A stretch of DNA of 64,000 nucleotides from Cellvibrionaceae bacterium (GCA_021151825.1 JAGKWQ010000007.1:124001-188000), one strand, 5' to 3'; shown: positions 16,458 to 25,869, numbered from the stretch's first letter. Translations and numbers: made by a program. Notes: generated by a model not told the origin, from the sequence alone.

Positions 16458-17915
16458 ATGCAGGGGTCTCTTACTGCAGCCGCGACGGTGATAAACCGTC
16501 GCCGTCGCGGCTATTTATATTCAGCAGCAATTGCTATTGCAGTGTTGCTGGTGTCGCTGGTTTATCTTTCGGTGGATCAGCGTTTTATCTATTTATTAAT
16601 TTATGCCTGGTTTGGTGTCGCGTACGGAATTTTTTTACAGTACGGCCGTTTTTGTATGGCATCTGCCATTCGCGATTTGTTTGCGATTGGTGTGCCGCGT
16701 ATGGCAGTGGGCGTGCTTATTGCGATTATTCTCTACGCAATTATTTCTGCATTTATCCAGGATGCCGGGTTCAACAGTTTTCATGCACACCCATTGGGGT
16801 GGCATGTATTAATTGGCGGTGCCATTTTTGGTTTGGGTATGGTGTTTAGTGGCGGATGTGCATCCAGCTCACTTTATAAAACTGGCGAGGGAAATCTGGG
16901 TGGTGCATTGGTTTTATTTTCTATTTCGTTTTCGCAAGCCTGGTTTGTGAATGCGGGCGGCTGGTTAAATGCACTGGTGCCAGAAACCTGGACAGCAGCG
17001 GCGGCCAATGCGCAAATGCCTGATGAACTTACTGTAACCGATGGCTGGTTTGATCAATTCACGGCAGGTTATCTGTGGGAATTGACTAGCACTACTGCGA
17101 GCACCTGGCTTGGCTGGGGCGAGAATCTGGCCAGTTACCTGATTGCCAATGCCTTATTAATTGCGATTGTGCCATCGTTGATATTGCTGGTGCTTTTGTA
17201 TCGCTTTAATTACCGAAAAATTTTTATTCGCCAACATTCCCGTGAGCAGGTTAAAAACCTTACACAAAAAATTCGTTACGAATTGAAGGGTATCTGGTCC
17301 ATGTTTATCCAATCGCGTAACACTGCGATTGCCGGTATTGGATTGGGAATTCTCGCAGGTTTGCATATGTTGCTCACCGGCGAGCTGCGCGAGTACTACA
17401 ATATCTTTAATTTCGGCGAGCTGTTGGCGCAAATGGGTTATACCGATGGTTTATCGATTCAGGACAGTGTGTTTGATCCCGGTTATTGGTATATCACCAC
17501 ACAGGAAGCGCAATGGGGCGGTTGGGTATTGGAAAAATTGGGCATTAATATGATGGACAATATTTTCTTCGGCCTGGAAAACGGTTTGCCTAACCCGTTA
17601 TTGAATGCACCAGGCATGATGTCCATCGGTATTATTTTGGGCGCGGCGATGCTCGCCAATATTACCGGTGAATTTAAATGGAAATGGCCCAATACCGAAA
17701 CAATTATATTGGCCGTTGTTGGTGGTGCACTAATGGGTATTGGGTCGCGCATTGGCATGGGCTGCAATATTGGAGCTTTTTTTGCGACTGTTACTAATGG
17801 CGATATTAGCGGTTGGGTATTTCTAGCGGGAATGACAATTGGTGGTTACATCGCTGTGAAAGCAATTAAAGCCTGGATTGATTGGCAACTAGCGCGCACG
17901 GGCGTTGATTTCTAA
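16458..17915 (+). CDS. YeeE/YedE-family inner-membrane transporter (sulfur/selenium compound uptake)
   Basis: A 485-residue multi-pass protein with the three cysteine motifs of the YeeE/YedE family: GRFCMASA (Cys66), SGGCASSSLYKTGEGNLGG (Cys134) and GMGCNIGAFF (Cys436). In the thiosulfate transporter TsuA/YeeE such conserved cysteines line the path and handle thiosulfate, and TusA-like partners take part; other YedE proteins occur with selenium metabolism genes. The next gene encodes a TusA-like protein, as expected. A long loop with charged residues (about 250-285) separates the two halves. Start ATG has AAAGGG eight bases before it. Substrate could be thiosulfate, another sulfane-sulfur compound or a selenium analogue. 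Confidence 0.85.
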   Translation: MQGSLTAAATVINRRRRGYLYSAAIAIAVLLVSLVYLSVDQRFIYLLIYAWFGVAYGIFLQYGRFCMASAIRDLFAIGVPRMAVGVLIAIILYAIISAFIQDAGFNSFHAHPLGWHVLIGGAIFGLGMVFSGGCASSSLYKTGEGNLGGALVLFSISFSQAWFVNAGGWLNALVPETWTAAAANAQMPDELTVTDGWFDQFTAGYLWELTSTTASTWLGWGENLASYLIANALLIAIVPSLILLVLLYRFNYRKIFIRQHSREQVKNLTQKIRYELKGIWSMFIQSRNTAIAGIGLGILAGLHMLLTGELREYYNIFNFGELLAQMGYTDGLSIQDSVFDPGYWYITTQEAQWGGWVLEKLGINMMDNIFFGLENGLPNPLLNAPGMMSIGIILGAAMLANITGEFKWKWPNTETIILAVVGGALMGIGSRIGMGCNIGAFFATVTNGDISGWVFLAGMTIGGYIAVKAIKAWIDWQLARTGVDF

Positions 17916-17991
17916 TCGGTGTTTAATGCAATTAACTATTTTATATTTTCGCAATCGAAAATTGATGAAGCAGAGATAAAAGAGGTAAACC

Positions 17992-18264
17992 ATGGCTCTG
18001 AAATTAAAAGAAACCGTTGTGTTTGAAGAAATAGACGGTGGCAATTTCAAACTGGATGTGCGCGGTTATGGTTGCCCGCATGTACAAATTTATACTGAAA
18101 AGGCGCTGAAGAAAATCGACGGTGGCAAAGTGCTGACGGTGGTATTTGATAATCCGTCTTCAGGCGAGTCCATTACCTATTTATGCACTGCCAGTGGTGA
18201 TGATTTGTTTCTGCGCGATGAACAAGCCGGCACATTCACCTGGTCAATTCGCAAAACTTCATAA
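17992..18264 (+). CDS. TusA/SirA-like sulfur-carrier protein
   Basis: A 90-residue cytoplasmic protein with the TusA signature LDVRGYGCPHVQIYTEKALKKI, in which Cys28 would carry the persulfide (or a selenium adduct). The canonical CPxP is CPHV here, so the second proline is missing. TusA-family proteins pass sulfur between sulfurtransferases and, next to YeeE/YedE transporters, accept sulfur from imported compounds. It lies 76 bases after the transporter gene and 14 bases before a pentaheme cytochrome gene. Strong ribosome site AAAGAGGT. Family call is firm; the partner and product are inferred. Confidence 0.87.
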   Translation: MALKLKETVVFEEIDGGNFKLDVRGYGCPHVQIYTEKALKKIDGGKVLTVVFDNPSSGESITYLCTASGDDLFLRDEQAGTFTWSIRKTS

Positions 18265-18278
18265 GGTTATAGGGCCTG

Positions 18279-19601
18279 ATGAATCCTTCGCGCAAAATAA
18301 TTACGGCACTTGGGCTGGTCATTATTATCGTGGCAGCGGCGTTGTGGTGGTTTATTCCAGCACAGCCGCTGCCTGCGCGCGTTGATATAAAAGAGACTGC
18401 TACTAAAAAAGAAACGATTGAACAATATAATTCCGATTCTGCATCATTAATACCGTCACACCACAATTTACAACCACAGGATGCTGTTGATACTTTTTTA
18501 GCACAACACTGGAAAGATCCTATCGCTCCACAAGGCAAACCGCCTGCCCATTTTTCTGCACACGAAGCATCGCTTGCACCGGAAACCTGTGGCCAATGCC
18601 ATGTGCAGCAATATCAGGATTGGCAAAAAAGTTTGCACAGTAAAACCATGGGGCCGGGAATTTTATGGCAATTTCGCTTAATGCCCCAGGCCGATGCCAA
18701 TCAATGTATGAAATGCCATGCGCCGCTTGCAGAACAAAAAGCGTTGATTGCGCAGGCGCAAGGTTGGCCAAATGCACCACAACAAAAACCACCGGCCTAT
18801 GTTCCCTCCGATCTTGGCCATCAAGGTTTGGTGTGTGCTTCTTGCCATGTGCGTAAACACCAGCGTTTTGGACCGGAACCATTAAAAGAAGTCGCTGCAC
18901 AATTGCCGCATGACGGATTTACCATCGCCCCGGCATTTGAGGACAGTCGCTTCTGCGCAACCTGCCATCAATTCCCACAAGATGGTCCGCGCACCAATAA
19001 TAAATTGCGCGAAGATACCTACGCACAATGGCAACAATCGGTGTTTGCAAAAAATGGCCAGCAATGCCAGTCATGCCATATGCCGGATCGCAAGCATCAA
19101 TGGAAAGGTATTCATGACCAACAAATGGTAACCAATGCGTTAAGCACGCAGCTGACGCGCGAGGGTAACCAGGTTTATGTGGATATTATTAATAGCGGCG
19201 CAGGGCATTATTTTCCCACGTACATGGTGCCAAAAGTGATTGTTGAGTTGCGTTATCACGCTGGCAATGAAAAAAAATTCAGTGTGATTGCTACTGATAC
19301 TATTGGTTGGAATGTGGATGTTTCGCTTGCGCAGGAACGAACGGATACACGTATTCCCGCCGGAGAAAAACGTCGTATCAGTGCGACCTTGCCGCCGGAT
19401 GTTGATAACAAAGGCTCAATAGATATTCATCTGACCGTAAAACCGCGTGAGCATTATGAGCGCACATTTTTATCGGTGCTGGATCAGCGCGATAAGTTGG
19501 ACGCAGAAACCTTAACCTTATTGCAGGCCGCTTACGATGAAGCGGTAGCCACCCAATATCAATTTAATTTACGCAGCTATTCACTTACTGGAAAAAATTA
19601 A
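18279..19601 (+). CDS. Membrane-anchored pentaheme cytochrome c
   Basis: A 440-residue protein: N-terminal membrane helix (about 8-26), then five haem c motifs: CGQCH (104), CMKCH (143), CASCH (186), CATCH (226) and CQSCH (263). Additional histidines (SLHSKT, HVRKHQRF, DRKHQWKGIH) could be distal ligands. The C-terminal 170 residues (NALSTQLTREGNQVYVDIINSGAGHYFPTYMVPK...) look like a beta-sandwich seen at the end of multiheme cytochromes of the c554/nitrite-reductase-like group. It is the last gene of the rightward cluster and probably moves electrons to or from a periplasmic sulfur or selenium species. The end overlaps the convergent DUF445 gene by 17 bases. Confidence 0.85.
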   Translation: MNPSRKIITALGLVIIIVAAALWWFIPAQPLPARVDIKETATKKETIEQYNSDSASLIPSHHNLQPQDAVDTFLAQHWKDPIAPQGKPPAHFSAHEASLAPETCGQCHVQQYQDWQKSLHSKTMGPGILWQFRLMPQADANQCMKCHAPLAEQKALIAQAQGWPNAPQQKPPAYVPSDLGHQGLVCASCHVRKHQRFGPEPLKEVAAQLPHDGFTIAPAFEDSRFCATCHQFPQDGPRTNNKLREDTYAQWQQSVFAKNGQQCQSCHMPDRKHQWKGIHDQQMVTNALSTQLTREGNQVYVDIINSGAGHYFPTYMVPKVIVELRYHAGNEKKFSVIATDTIGWNVDVSLAQERTDTRIPAGEKRRISATLPPDVDNKGSIDIHLTVKPREHYERTFLSVLDQRDKLDAETLTLLQAAYDEAVATQYQFNLRSYSLTGKN

Positions 19602-20865
19602 TAATATCGCCAGTGTGTGAGATAAGGTATAAAACACAACCGATACAACCACCGACGATGGTGCCATTGATGCGAATGTATTGCAGATCCTTGCCAATAT
19701 TCAATTCAATCTGGCGCGACATTTCTTTGCTGTCCCACCCTTTTACCGTGTCCCTGATATGCGTTGTTAAAAATTGCGCGAAATCCGGAGCCATTTTTGT
19801 GGCAGCATCTTCCATGTGCAGGTTCAGTGATGTGCGCAAGCTTTCATCTTCAGAAAGGGTTTTCCCCAGCCACTGGCCTGCATCGCTGATTTTTTGGTGC
19901 AGTACCGAATTTTCATCCAGACAATCGTGTTTGATCCAGTCTTTCAAGTCGCGCCACAAGCCGCCCATATAGCTATTAAAGGTCTCATCGTTTTTTAAAT
20001 AGCGTTTGATCTCTTCCGCTTTTGCAAAAAATTCCGGATCAGTTTTTAACTTTTCAATAAATTCTGCCGTGTAATTATCAAACTTGATTCGAATAGGGTG
20101 GTCTTGATCTTCATTGACTTCATTTAGCAATTGGCTGGCGGCTTTGATGGCGATATCCGCACCGGTTTTTCCCACCCATCCCGAAGGCAAAAGTTTTTCT
20201 GCTACGGGATGTTCTTCTTTTAGCCACTCCACGATGCCAGCTGCGATATATTCCTGGGTTCCTTCTTCACTTAATAAAATGGCAAATTGATTAATACCTT
20301 CATTCAATAACGCCTGGTGCCGTTTATTTTTTGTGAGTACTTCCAACAACAAACCGGCGGAATTGGAGAGGTCAATTTTATCCAGCATCGCATGGATGGC
20401 GCGGGTGATAAATTTTTGTACCGCAGAGTCTTCAATAAAATCGATAGTGCCGGCGGTAAAGCGGATCAAATAAGACCCCAGCTTTTTAGTATTATCAGGT
20501 GCGATAAGCCAATCTGCTGCTTTTTTTGCCGGATCATGTTTCTGGATAAGGGCGACTAATGAATCCACATCCAGAAATTTATCGCGTACAAAAATCGCGA
20601 GGTTATCGGCAATTTTTTCTTTATTTTTTGGAATGATTTCCGTGTGTGCAGAAACAATGGGAATAGGTACGCGTTTAAACAGTGCGACTACCGCAAACCA
20701 ATCGGCGAGGGCACCTACCATGGCAGCTTCTGATATTGCGCGGATTAATCCGACCCACCAACGCTCGGCGGGTAAAAACAATGTAGTGATAAAAGTGAGT
20801 GCTGCAAACGCCAGGAAATACAACGCCAGGCGTTTGGTTTTTTTTAATTCGATTTCTTTAGTCAT
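19585..20865 (-). CDS. DUF445 family membrane protein (YjiN-like)
   Basis: A protein of 426 residues from ATG 20865. An upstream in-frame ATG at 20883 is less likely because the Shine-Dalgarno AAAGGAG lies inside that longer reading, eight bases before the chosen ATG. N-terminal helices include LALYFLAFAALTFITTLFLP and the conserved AISEAAMVGALADWFAVVALFKR with the HTEIIPKNKEKI motif of DUF445. A long alpha-helical cytoplasmic or periplasmic region follows, and there is a final helix (IVGGCIGCVLYLISHTGDIINFF). Function of DUF445 is not established. Convergent with the pentaheme cytochrome gene, overlapping it by 17 bases. Confidence 0.85.
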   Translation of the reverse strand: MTKEIELKKTKRLALYFLAFAALTFITTLFLPAERWWVGLIRAISEAAMVGALADWFAVVALFKRVPIPIVSAHTEIIPKNKEKIADNLAIFVRDKFLDVDSLVALIQKHDPAKKAADWLIAPDNTKKLGSYLIRFTAGTIDFIEDSAVQKFITRAIHAMLDKIDLSNSAGLLLEVLTKNKRHQALLNEGINQFAILLSEEGTQEYIAAGIVEWLKEEHPVAEKLLPSGWVGKTGADIAIKAASQLLNEVNEDQDHPIRIKFDNYTAEFIEKLKTDPEFFAKAEEIKRYLKNDETFNSYMGGLWRDLKDWIKHDCLDENSVLHQKISDAGQWLGKTLSEDESLRTSLNLHMEDAATKMAPDFAQFLTTHIRDTVKGWDSKEMSRQIELNIGKDLQYIRINGTIVGGCIGCVLYLISHTGDIINFFQ

Positions 20866-21011
20866 TGGGGTTGCTCCTTTCATACATCAGCTTCCACACA
20901 TCAGCTTCTACACCACTGCACTTTATGTACTGCATCAGGTTATGCCTGCCATATCTTATGCATATACTATTTCATTGATCCTTATTTAGCTGTGCCCCCA
21001 ACAACTGGCAT

Positions 21012-24000
21012 TTATTCAATAACGGCGGTGGGGTGATGACTTCCAAATGATGTAAAGCGTTTTTTCAAGCGCGCTTCAAACCCGGTCATATAAGAAAAGA
21101 CAACGGGGACGACCAATAAGCTCAATGCGGTTGAGGTAATTAATCCGCCAATTACGGCGACCGCCATTGGCTGTCGGAAACTGGCATCGCCGCCAAATCC
21201 GAGTGCCAGTGGCAACATGCCTGCAATCATCGCTACACTGGTCATTAATACCGGGCGCGCGCGTTTTCCTGATGCTTCAAGAATGGCAGCGTTTTTGGAT
21301 TCGTGCGGTTCCTGCAATGAAATAATGGCAAAATCGACCAGCAAGATCGAGTTTTTTGTCACGATTCCCAACAGCATCACCAGACCAATTAATGCGGGTA
21401 AACCTAATTCAGAACCCGCAATCAGAAGTGCCACAAACGCGCCTCCGACGGAAAGTGGTACGGCAGATAAAATCGTAATAGGCTGTAACCAATCTTTAAA
21501 CAACAGTACTAGCACGGCGTATACACAGAAAACGCCGGTGAGCAGGGCAATAATAAAACCCATAAATAAATCCACCATAATTTCTGCATCGCCACCTTCA
21601 ATAAAACGTACGGATGAGGGCAGTGCTTGCATGCTCGGCAATTTTTTTGCATCTTCCAATGCGGTCCCTAACGAGTGGCCACCGAGATCCGCGGAGATTG
21701 ATACTTGTTGTTGGCGATCAATGCGTAAAATTTGCGACGGCGCGCTGCGCAATTCAATGGTTGCCACACTTTTTAACGGCACTAATCCATTGTTGGAATG
21801 AACGCGCAAATTCGCGATGGTATCTACATCGGCGCGCATGCCGGGTGGGAACATGACGCGAATTCCCAGTTGACGTTGATCCAGATTCAGCTTCGGTAAA
21901 ATATGATCGTAATCACCGGCCAACGCGATACGCAACGTCTCGCCAATCGCTTGGGTTGAAACGCCGCGCTCACTCGCTTGAATACTATTAGGGATTACCT
22001 GTATTTCCTGTTGCTCCAGGCTGGCGGTGGATGTTACTCCACTTAAGTAACCCAGATTGCGAATTTCTTTTTCAATGGCGCGCGCGCTGGTTGCCAGTGC
22101 GAGTGAGTCATCGCCCGTCAGTAGAATCTGGAATTTTTCACCGGGGCCACCGGCGCCCGCAGAATATTTAATGCCTGCGATAGATTCCAGTTGTGCGCGA
22201 ATATGATTTTCAATTTCAGTTTGTGTCGGGCGCGACTCTGCAAACACTACCATCAAGGTTGCTTTACGCACTTCACCCAATGACATGCCTCCGCCGCCGC
22301 CATTGGCTGTAGCTGTGCCGACAGTGGTAAAGATTTGCGCAATGCCGGGTATATCTTTAATCGCTTTGCGCACTTCTTCGGCTTTTTGCTGGGTAGTAAT
22401 AAAACTGCTGCCCGGTGGTGTTTCAATCTGGACGTAAGTCATTCCTTCATCGGATGCAGGAATAAAACCGGCAGGTAAAAATGCAACGAGACTCACCGAC
22501 AGCACAAAAAATAATGTGCCTGCCGCAAGCGTCGTTTTGCGATGTAATAAACACCAATGTGCGGCTTTGAGATAAAGCGGTAAAAACTTGCCTTCTTTTT
22601 CTTCATGCTTGATGGGTTTGAGTAAAAACACAGCCGTCATCGGCGTGATAATACGTGCAACTAATAATGAAATAAGCACGGCGATAACCAGCGTCCAGCC
22701 AAATTGTTTAAACACCAGGCCGGGAATACCACTCATCATTGCCGTCGGTAAAAATACGACTACCAGGGTTGCCGTAGTTGCGATAACCGCGAGCGCAATT
22801 TCATTCACGGCATCAATCGTAGCCTGCTTGATGGATTTTCCCATGCGTTGATGGCGGGCGATATTTTCAACTTCCACAATCGCATCATCCACCAAGACAC
22901 CAACGACTACCGCCATCGCCAACAATGTAATCGTGTTGATGGAAAATCCTGCCCAGGACATAAACGCGAAGGTTGGAATAATTGACAGTGGCAGCGCGAT
23001 GGCACCAGTTAATGTTGCACGCCAATCGCGTAAAAAGAAAAAGATCACCAGCACCGCAAGAATAGCGCCCTCATACAACATGTTCATTGAGCCTTCGTAT
23101 TGCTCCAGAATTTTGGGCACACTTGAGCGGATTAAATGGAAAGAAACATCCGGATTTTGTTTTGCCAATTCTTGCAAGGCCACATCAATATCGGTAGCAA
23201 GTAGTGTTTCGTCAAAACCTTTGGAACGTAATACTTGAAAACCTATCGCAGCTTCACCGTCGAGCAACGCCGATTGTGTGCGTTCTGCATTGGTATCGAT
23301 TACTTGCGCCACTTGTCCAAGGCGCAGTGTTTCGCCATTAGGGAGTGAAATGGGAAGTTGCTCCAATTCGCCAACAGTTTTCATGGTGTTAATGGTGCGT
23401 ACCCCTTGTTCCGATCCACCTAATTGACTGCGGCCACCGGAGTTTTCCTGCTGGATTTCTTTAATCGTTTTGGATAAATCTGTCGCCGTAACGCCAAGGG
23501 CATTGAGTTTTAACGGATCAACCAATACCTGTATTTCACGGCTGACACCGCCGAGGCGAGTAAACTTTCCGACACCACGAACCGACATAATTTTTTTGCC
23601 GAGGGTATTATCGACATACCATGACAAAGCCTCTTCCGATAAGTGGGATGCAGAAACCGCATAGGTAACAGTGGGATTATCTGCACCCAGTTCGACTTTG
23701 CTAACTTGTGGTTCAAGCAAATCCGGCGGTAAATCGCTGCGAATACTATCCAATGCATCTTTTACATCGGCGACGGCATCGGATAAATTTTTCTCCAGAT
23801 CAAATTCAACTACGATGGATACATTGCCGCGCGAAATAGTAGTGTGCGTGTGACGCAGCAATTGCAAATTCGCCAGTGCGTCTTCTGCTTTGCGCGCGAC
23901 TTCGGTTTCCAGTTGCGCGGGTGCCGCACCGGGTTGGTTCAATGAAACATTGACCATCGGTAAATCCAGATCCGGAAAATCCTGCACGTTAAGCTGGTGG

Positions 24001-24086
24001 AATCCCCATAAGCCGGCGAAGGTTAATAAAATAAAAATCAGGATGGCAGCGCTGGGATTGCGCAGAGACCAGGTTGCAAAATTCAT
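21012..24086 (-). CDS. RND efflux pump inner-membrane transporter (HAE1-type), first system
   Basis: A 1024-residue RND protein with the two-fold repeat of this family: N-terminal helix (SAAILIFILLTFAGLWG), porter subdomains, TM4 with the proton-relay Asp pair (GVLVDDAIVEVENIARH), the second periplasmic half beginning after SLVAFLPAGFIPASDEG, and the C-terminal helices (IVTKNSILLVDFA, RPVLMTSVAMIAGMLPLALG). It exports drugs or other amphiphiles using the proton gradient. It overlaps the adaptor gene by one base and is encoded downstream of tetR and the adaptor. No outer-membrane factor gene is nearby, so it must borrow a TolC/OprM-like channel. Substrate range is not predictable. Confidence 0.92.
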   Translation of the reverse strand: MNFATWSLRNPSAAILIFILLTFAGLWGFHQLNVQDFPDLDLPMVNVSLNQPGAAPAQLETEVARKAEDALANLQLLRHTHTTISRGNVSIVVEFDLEKNLSDAVADVKDALDSIRSDLPPDLLEPQVSKVELGADNPTVTYAVSASHLSEEALSWYVDNTLGKKIMSVRGVGKFTRLGGVSREIQVLVDPLKLNALGVTATDLSKTIKEIQQENSGGRSQLGGSEQGVRTINTMKTVGELEQLPISLPNGETLRLGQVAQVIDTNAERTQSALLDGEAAIGFQVLRSKGFDETLLATDIDVALQELAKQNPDVSFHLIRSSVPKILEQYEGSMNMLYEGAILAVLVIFFFLRDWRATLTGAIALPLSIIPTFAFMSWAGFSINTITLLAMAVVVGVLVDDAIVEVENIARHQRMGKSIKQATIDAVNEIALAVIATTATLVVVFLPTAMMSGIPGLVFKQFGWTLVIAVLISLLVARIITPMTAVFLLKPIKHEEKEGKFLPLYLKAAHWCLLHRKTTLAAGTLFFVLSVSLVAFLPAGFIPASDEGMTYVQIETPPGSSFITTQQKAEEVRKAIKDIPGIAQIFTTVGTATANGGGGGMSLGEVRKATLMVVFAESRPTQTEIENHIRAQLESIAGIKYSAGAGGPGEKFQILLTGDDSLALATSARAIEKEIRNLGYLSGVTSTASLEQQEIQVIPNSIQASERGVSTQAIGETLRIALAGDYDHILPKLNLDQRQLGIRVMFPPGMRADVDTIANLRVHSNNGLVPLKSVATIELRSAPSQILRIDRQQQVSISADLGGHSLGTALEDAKKLPSMQALPSSVRFIEGGDAEIMVDLFMGFIIALLTGVFCVYAVLVLLFKDWLQPITILSAVPLSVGGAFVALLIAGSELGLPALIGLVMLLGIVTKNSILLVDFAIISLQEPHESKNAAILEASGKRARPVLMTSVAMIAGMLPLALGFGGDASFRQPMAVAVIGGLITSTALSLLVVPVVFSYMTGFEARLKKRFTSFGSHHPTAVIE

Positions 24087-25222
24087 TATTTGGCTCCGGC
24101 GGTTTTAACAGATTTCACCGCGATCTTATCGCCATCATTTAAAAATCCTGCGCCTTCCAGCACTAAAACATCACCTGTATTAATGCCAGAAAGAATTTCA
24201 ATTTCTTGCCCGAAACGCCGACCCAGCGTCACGAGAACTTGTTCAGCACTATTATTTTTTGCGCGGAATACCCAGGTTTTTCCGTCTTTTATCACCAGCG
24301 TGTCTGCGGGTGCGACGATCGCTTTGGCGTTGCCGACCAGGATTTTTCCATCGGCATAGGTATTTACCGCAAGGTCAGGTGATCCATCCAGAACCACGCG
24401 TACTTTTGCCAGTCGTGAGTTGCTGTTGAGCTGCGGCGAAACGCTGCGAATTTTTCCTGATAAGGTTTTATTATTCGCCACATTAATGTGTGCGAGCATA
24501 CCGGGTTTTACCCGGTCGAGATCTTCCGCATTAATTTGTACCACCCATTCAAGTTTGTGTTGGCGTAACAAACGAAATAGCGCTTCACCGGCGCCGGGTA
24601 CTTTGCCCAGCTCGATATTGCGCTCAAGGATTTTTCCATCATCGGGAGCGATTACCGTTGCGTCTGCCAATCTCACTTCTGCGAGTGTTACCGCAGCGGC
24701 AGCTTGGTCGCGTGTGGCCATTGCAGTAGCGGCTTGCGTAGAAACCTGTTCAAACTCCTGTTCGCTTAATGTTTGTTTTATTTTGAGTTGTTCGAAACGT
24801 TTTAAATTATTGGCAGCGAGTTGCATGTTTGATGCAGCGAGGGCGAGATTTGCTTTTGCCTGCGCTAATTCCGCTTTTAACAAGCGATCATCAAAGCGCG
24901 CGAGTACTTGGCCTTTGCGGGCACTATCGCCTTCTACCACTTTTATGTCTGTTGCCCCTATGCCATTGGTTTTTGCGCTGATAATGGCAACTTCCCACGG
25001 CAACACTTCACCTTGCGCAGGAATGGATACCGCCCAGTCTGCGGTTTTTGCTACCGCTGTTGTAACCTGAGTACGCGGTGCTTCTTTATTTTCCGGATCT
25101 GTGTCTGCTGCAAATGCAAAGGGTACAAATGTCATCAGAAATAAACCGATGGCCACAATAATATTCAGGATAAAGTGTTTGCAATTGCATTCATCCTGGT
25201 CGTTGTAATTCGATAAAAACAT
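24086..25222 (-). CDS. RND periplasmic adaptor (membrane-fusion protein), first system
   Basis: From ATG 25222 the protein has 378 residues; AGGA lies nine bases before this ATG. A longer frame from 25288 would run into the tetR coding end and is not favoured. N-terminal signal helix (IIVAIGLFLMTFVPFAFAA), lipoyl halves (AQGEVLPWEVAIISAKTNGIGATDIKVVEGDSARKG and ATVIAPDDGKILERNIELGKVPG), an Ala/Glu/Gln-rich alpha-hairpin between them (AELAQAKANLALAASNMQLAANNLKRFEQL) and beta-barrel domains. It couples the RND pump encoded next to it to an outer-membrane channel. Part of the leftward tetR-adaptor-pump operon. Confidence 0.88.
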   Translation of the reverse strand: MFLSNYNDQDECNCKHFILNIIVAIGLFLMTFVPFAFAADTDPENKEAPRTQVTTAVAKTADWAVSIPAQGEVLPWEVAIISAKTNGIGATDIKVVEGDSARKGQVLARFDDRLLKAELAQAKANLALAASNMQLAANNLKRFEQLKIKQTLSEQEFEQVSTQAATAMATRDQAAAAVTLAEVRLADATVIAPDDGKILERNIELGKVPGAGEALFRLLRQHKLEWVVQINAEDLDRVKPGMLAHINVANNKTLSGKIRSVSPQLNSNSRLAKVRVVLDGSPDLAVNTYADGKILVGNAKAIVAPADTLVIKDGKTWVFRAKNNSAEQVLVTLGRRFGQEIEILSGINTGDVLVLEGAGFLNDGDKIAVKSVKTAGAK

Positions 25223-25241
25223 GTTGGATATCCTGAAAAAT

Positions 25242-25823
25242 TTATAGCGGCGTGAGATTGTCAGTGAGGTATTTGAACGCGGCGTCAATCACCATCTTCA
25301 CGCGTTCCTCTGATTCAGCTGTGTTTTGTTGCAAATTAATTAGCGATGCACCTATGACGATGGCGCGCAGCGTGTGAAGTACATTTTCTTCAACCTGCCA
25401 GCCACTTTGTTTAAGCAAATCGCGCATGATTTGCCGGGATTGTAAATCGGTTTCAACAAACCAGGCGGAGAGTGATGGATCATCATCGGCCGCTACTGTT
25501 ACTGCCAGCATCATGCGCGGAAAGGTTTGGGTAACTGCAAAATGAATCATCATTTCTTTTAGCGATGCCAGGGTTAATGGCTTGTTGTCAGTACCAAAAC
25601 GCGATTCATTCATGCGTCTTTTACTTTCATCGACTACTGCGGTTAGCAGGTCAACTCGCTTGGGGTAGTGATAGGTGAGCAAGCCTTGCCTGACTCCGGC
25701 GACTTCGGCAACACGGGTTTGGGTTAGCGCGGGAAATCCTTCCTGCAAAAGTACGTCCACCGCAGCATTGAGTATTCTTTCTTTGGTTTTCACCGGCTTT
25801 TTACCCTTGTTAGGAAGTGGCAA
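25242..25823 (-). CDS. TetR-family regulator of the first RND system
   Basis: A 193-residue regulator with the TetR helix-turn-helix near the N-terminus (TKERILNAAVDVLLQEGFPALTQTRVAEVAGVRQGLLTYHYPKRVDLL) and an alpha-helical ligand domain. It is the first gene of the operon with the adaptor and pump, 19 bases upstream of the adaptor ATG. Two identical operator-like palindromes lie 13-43 bases upstream of its start (25836-25866), so autorepression of the whole operon is likely. The effector is unknown, probably a pump substrate. Confidence 0.88.
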   Translation of the reverse strand: MPLPNKGKKPVKTKERILNAAVDVLLQEGFPALTQTRVAEVAGVRQGLLTYHYPKRVDLLTAVVDESKRRMNESRFGTDNKPLTLASLKEMMIHFAVTQTFPRMMLAVTVAADDDPSLSAWFVETDLQSRQIMRDLLKQSGWQVEENVLHTLRAIVIGASLINLQQNTAESEERVKMVIDAAFKYLTDNLTPL

Positions 25824-25832
25824 TTTATGAAT

Positions 25833-25869
25833 TTAGGTAAAAATACCAAAATTAGGTAAAAATACCAAA
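25833..25869. promoter_or_regulatory. Tandem operator-like palindromes upstream of tetR (first RND system)
   Basis: The unit TTAGGTAAAAATACCAAA occurs twice, 19 bases apart. Each copy contains the inverted repeat GGTA-AAAA-TACC (25836-25847 and 25855-25866). The position just before the tetR ATG and the two-fold symmetry fit binding of two TetR dimers. A weaker reverse-oriented TTTGGTTA follows at about 25874. Binding itself is inferred. Confidence 0.65.

Noticed and set aside
25223..25288. Longer start for the first RND adaptor (ATG 25288)
   Set aside because: It would overlap the end of tetR by 47 bases; the internal ATG 25222 has AGGA upstream and gives a clean signal sequence.
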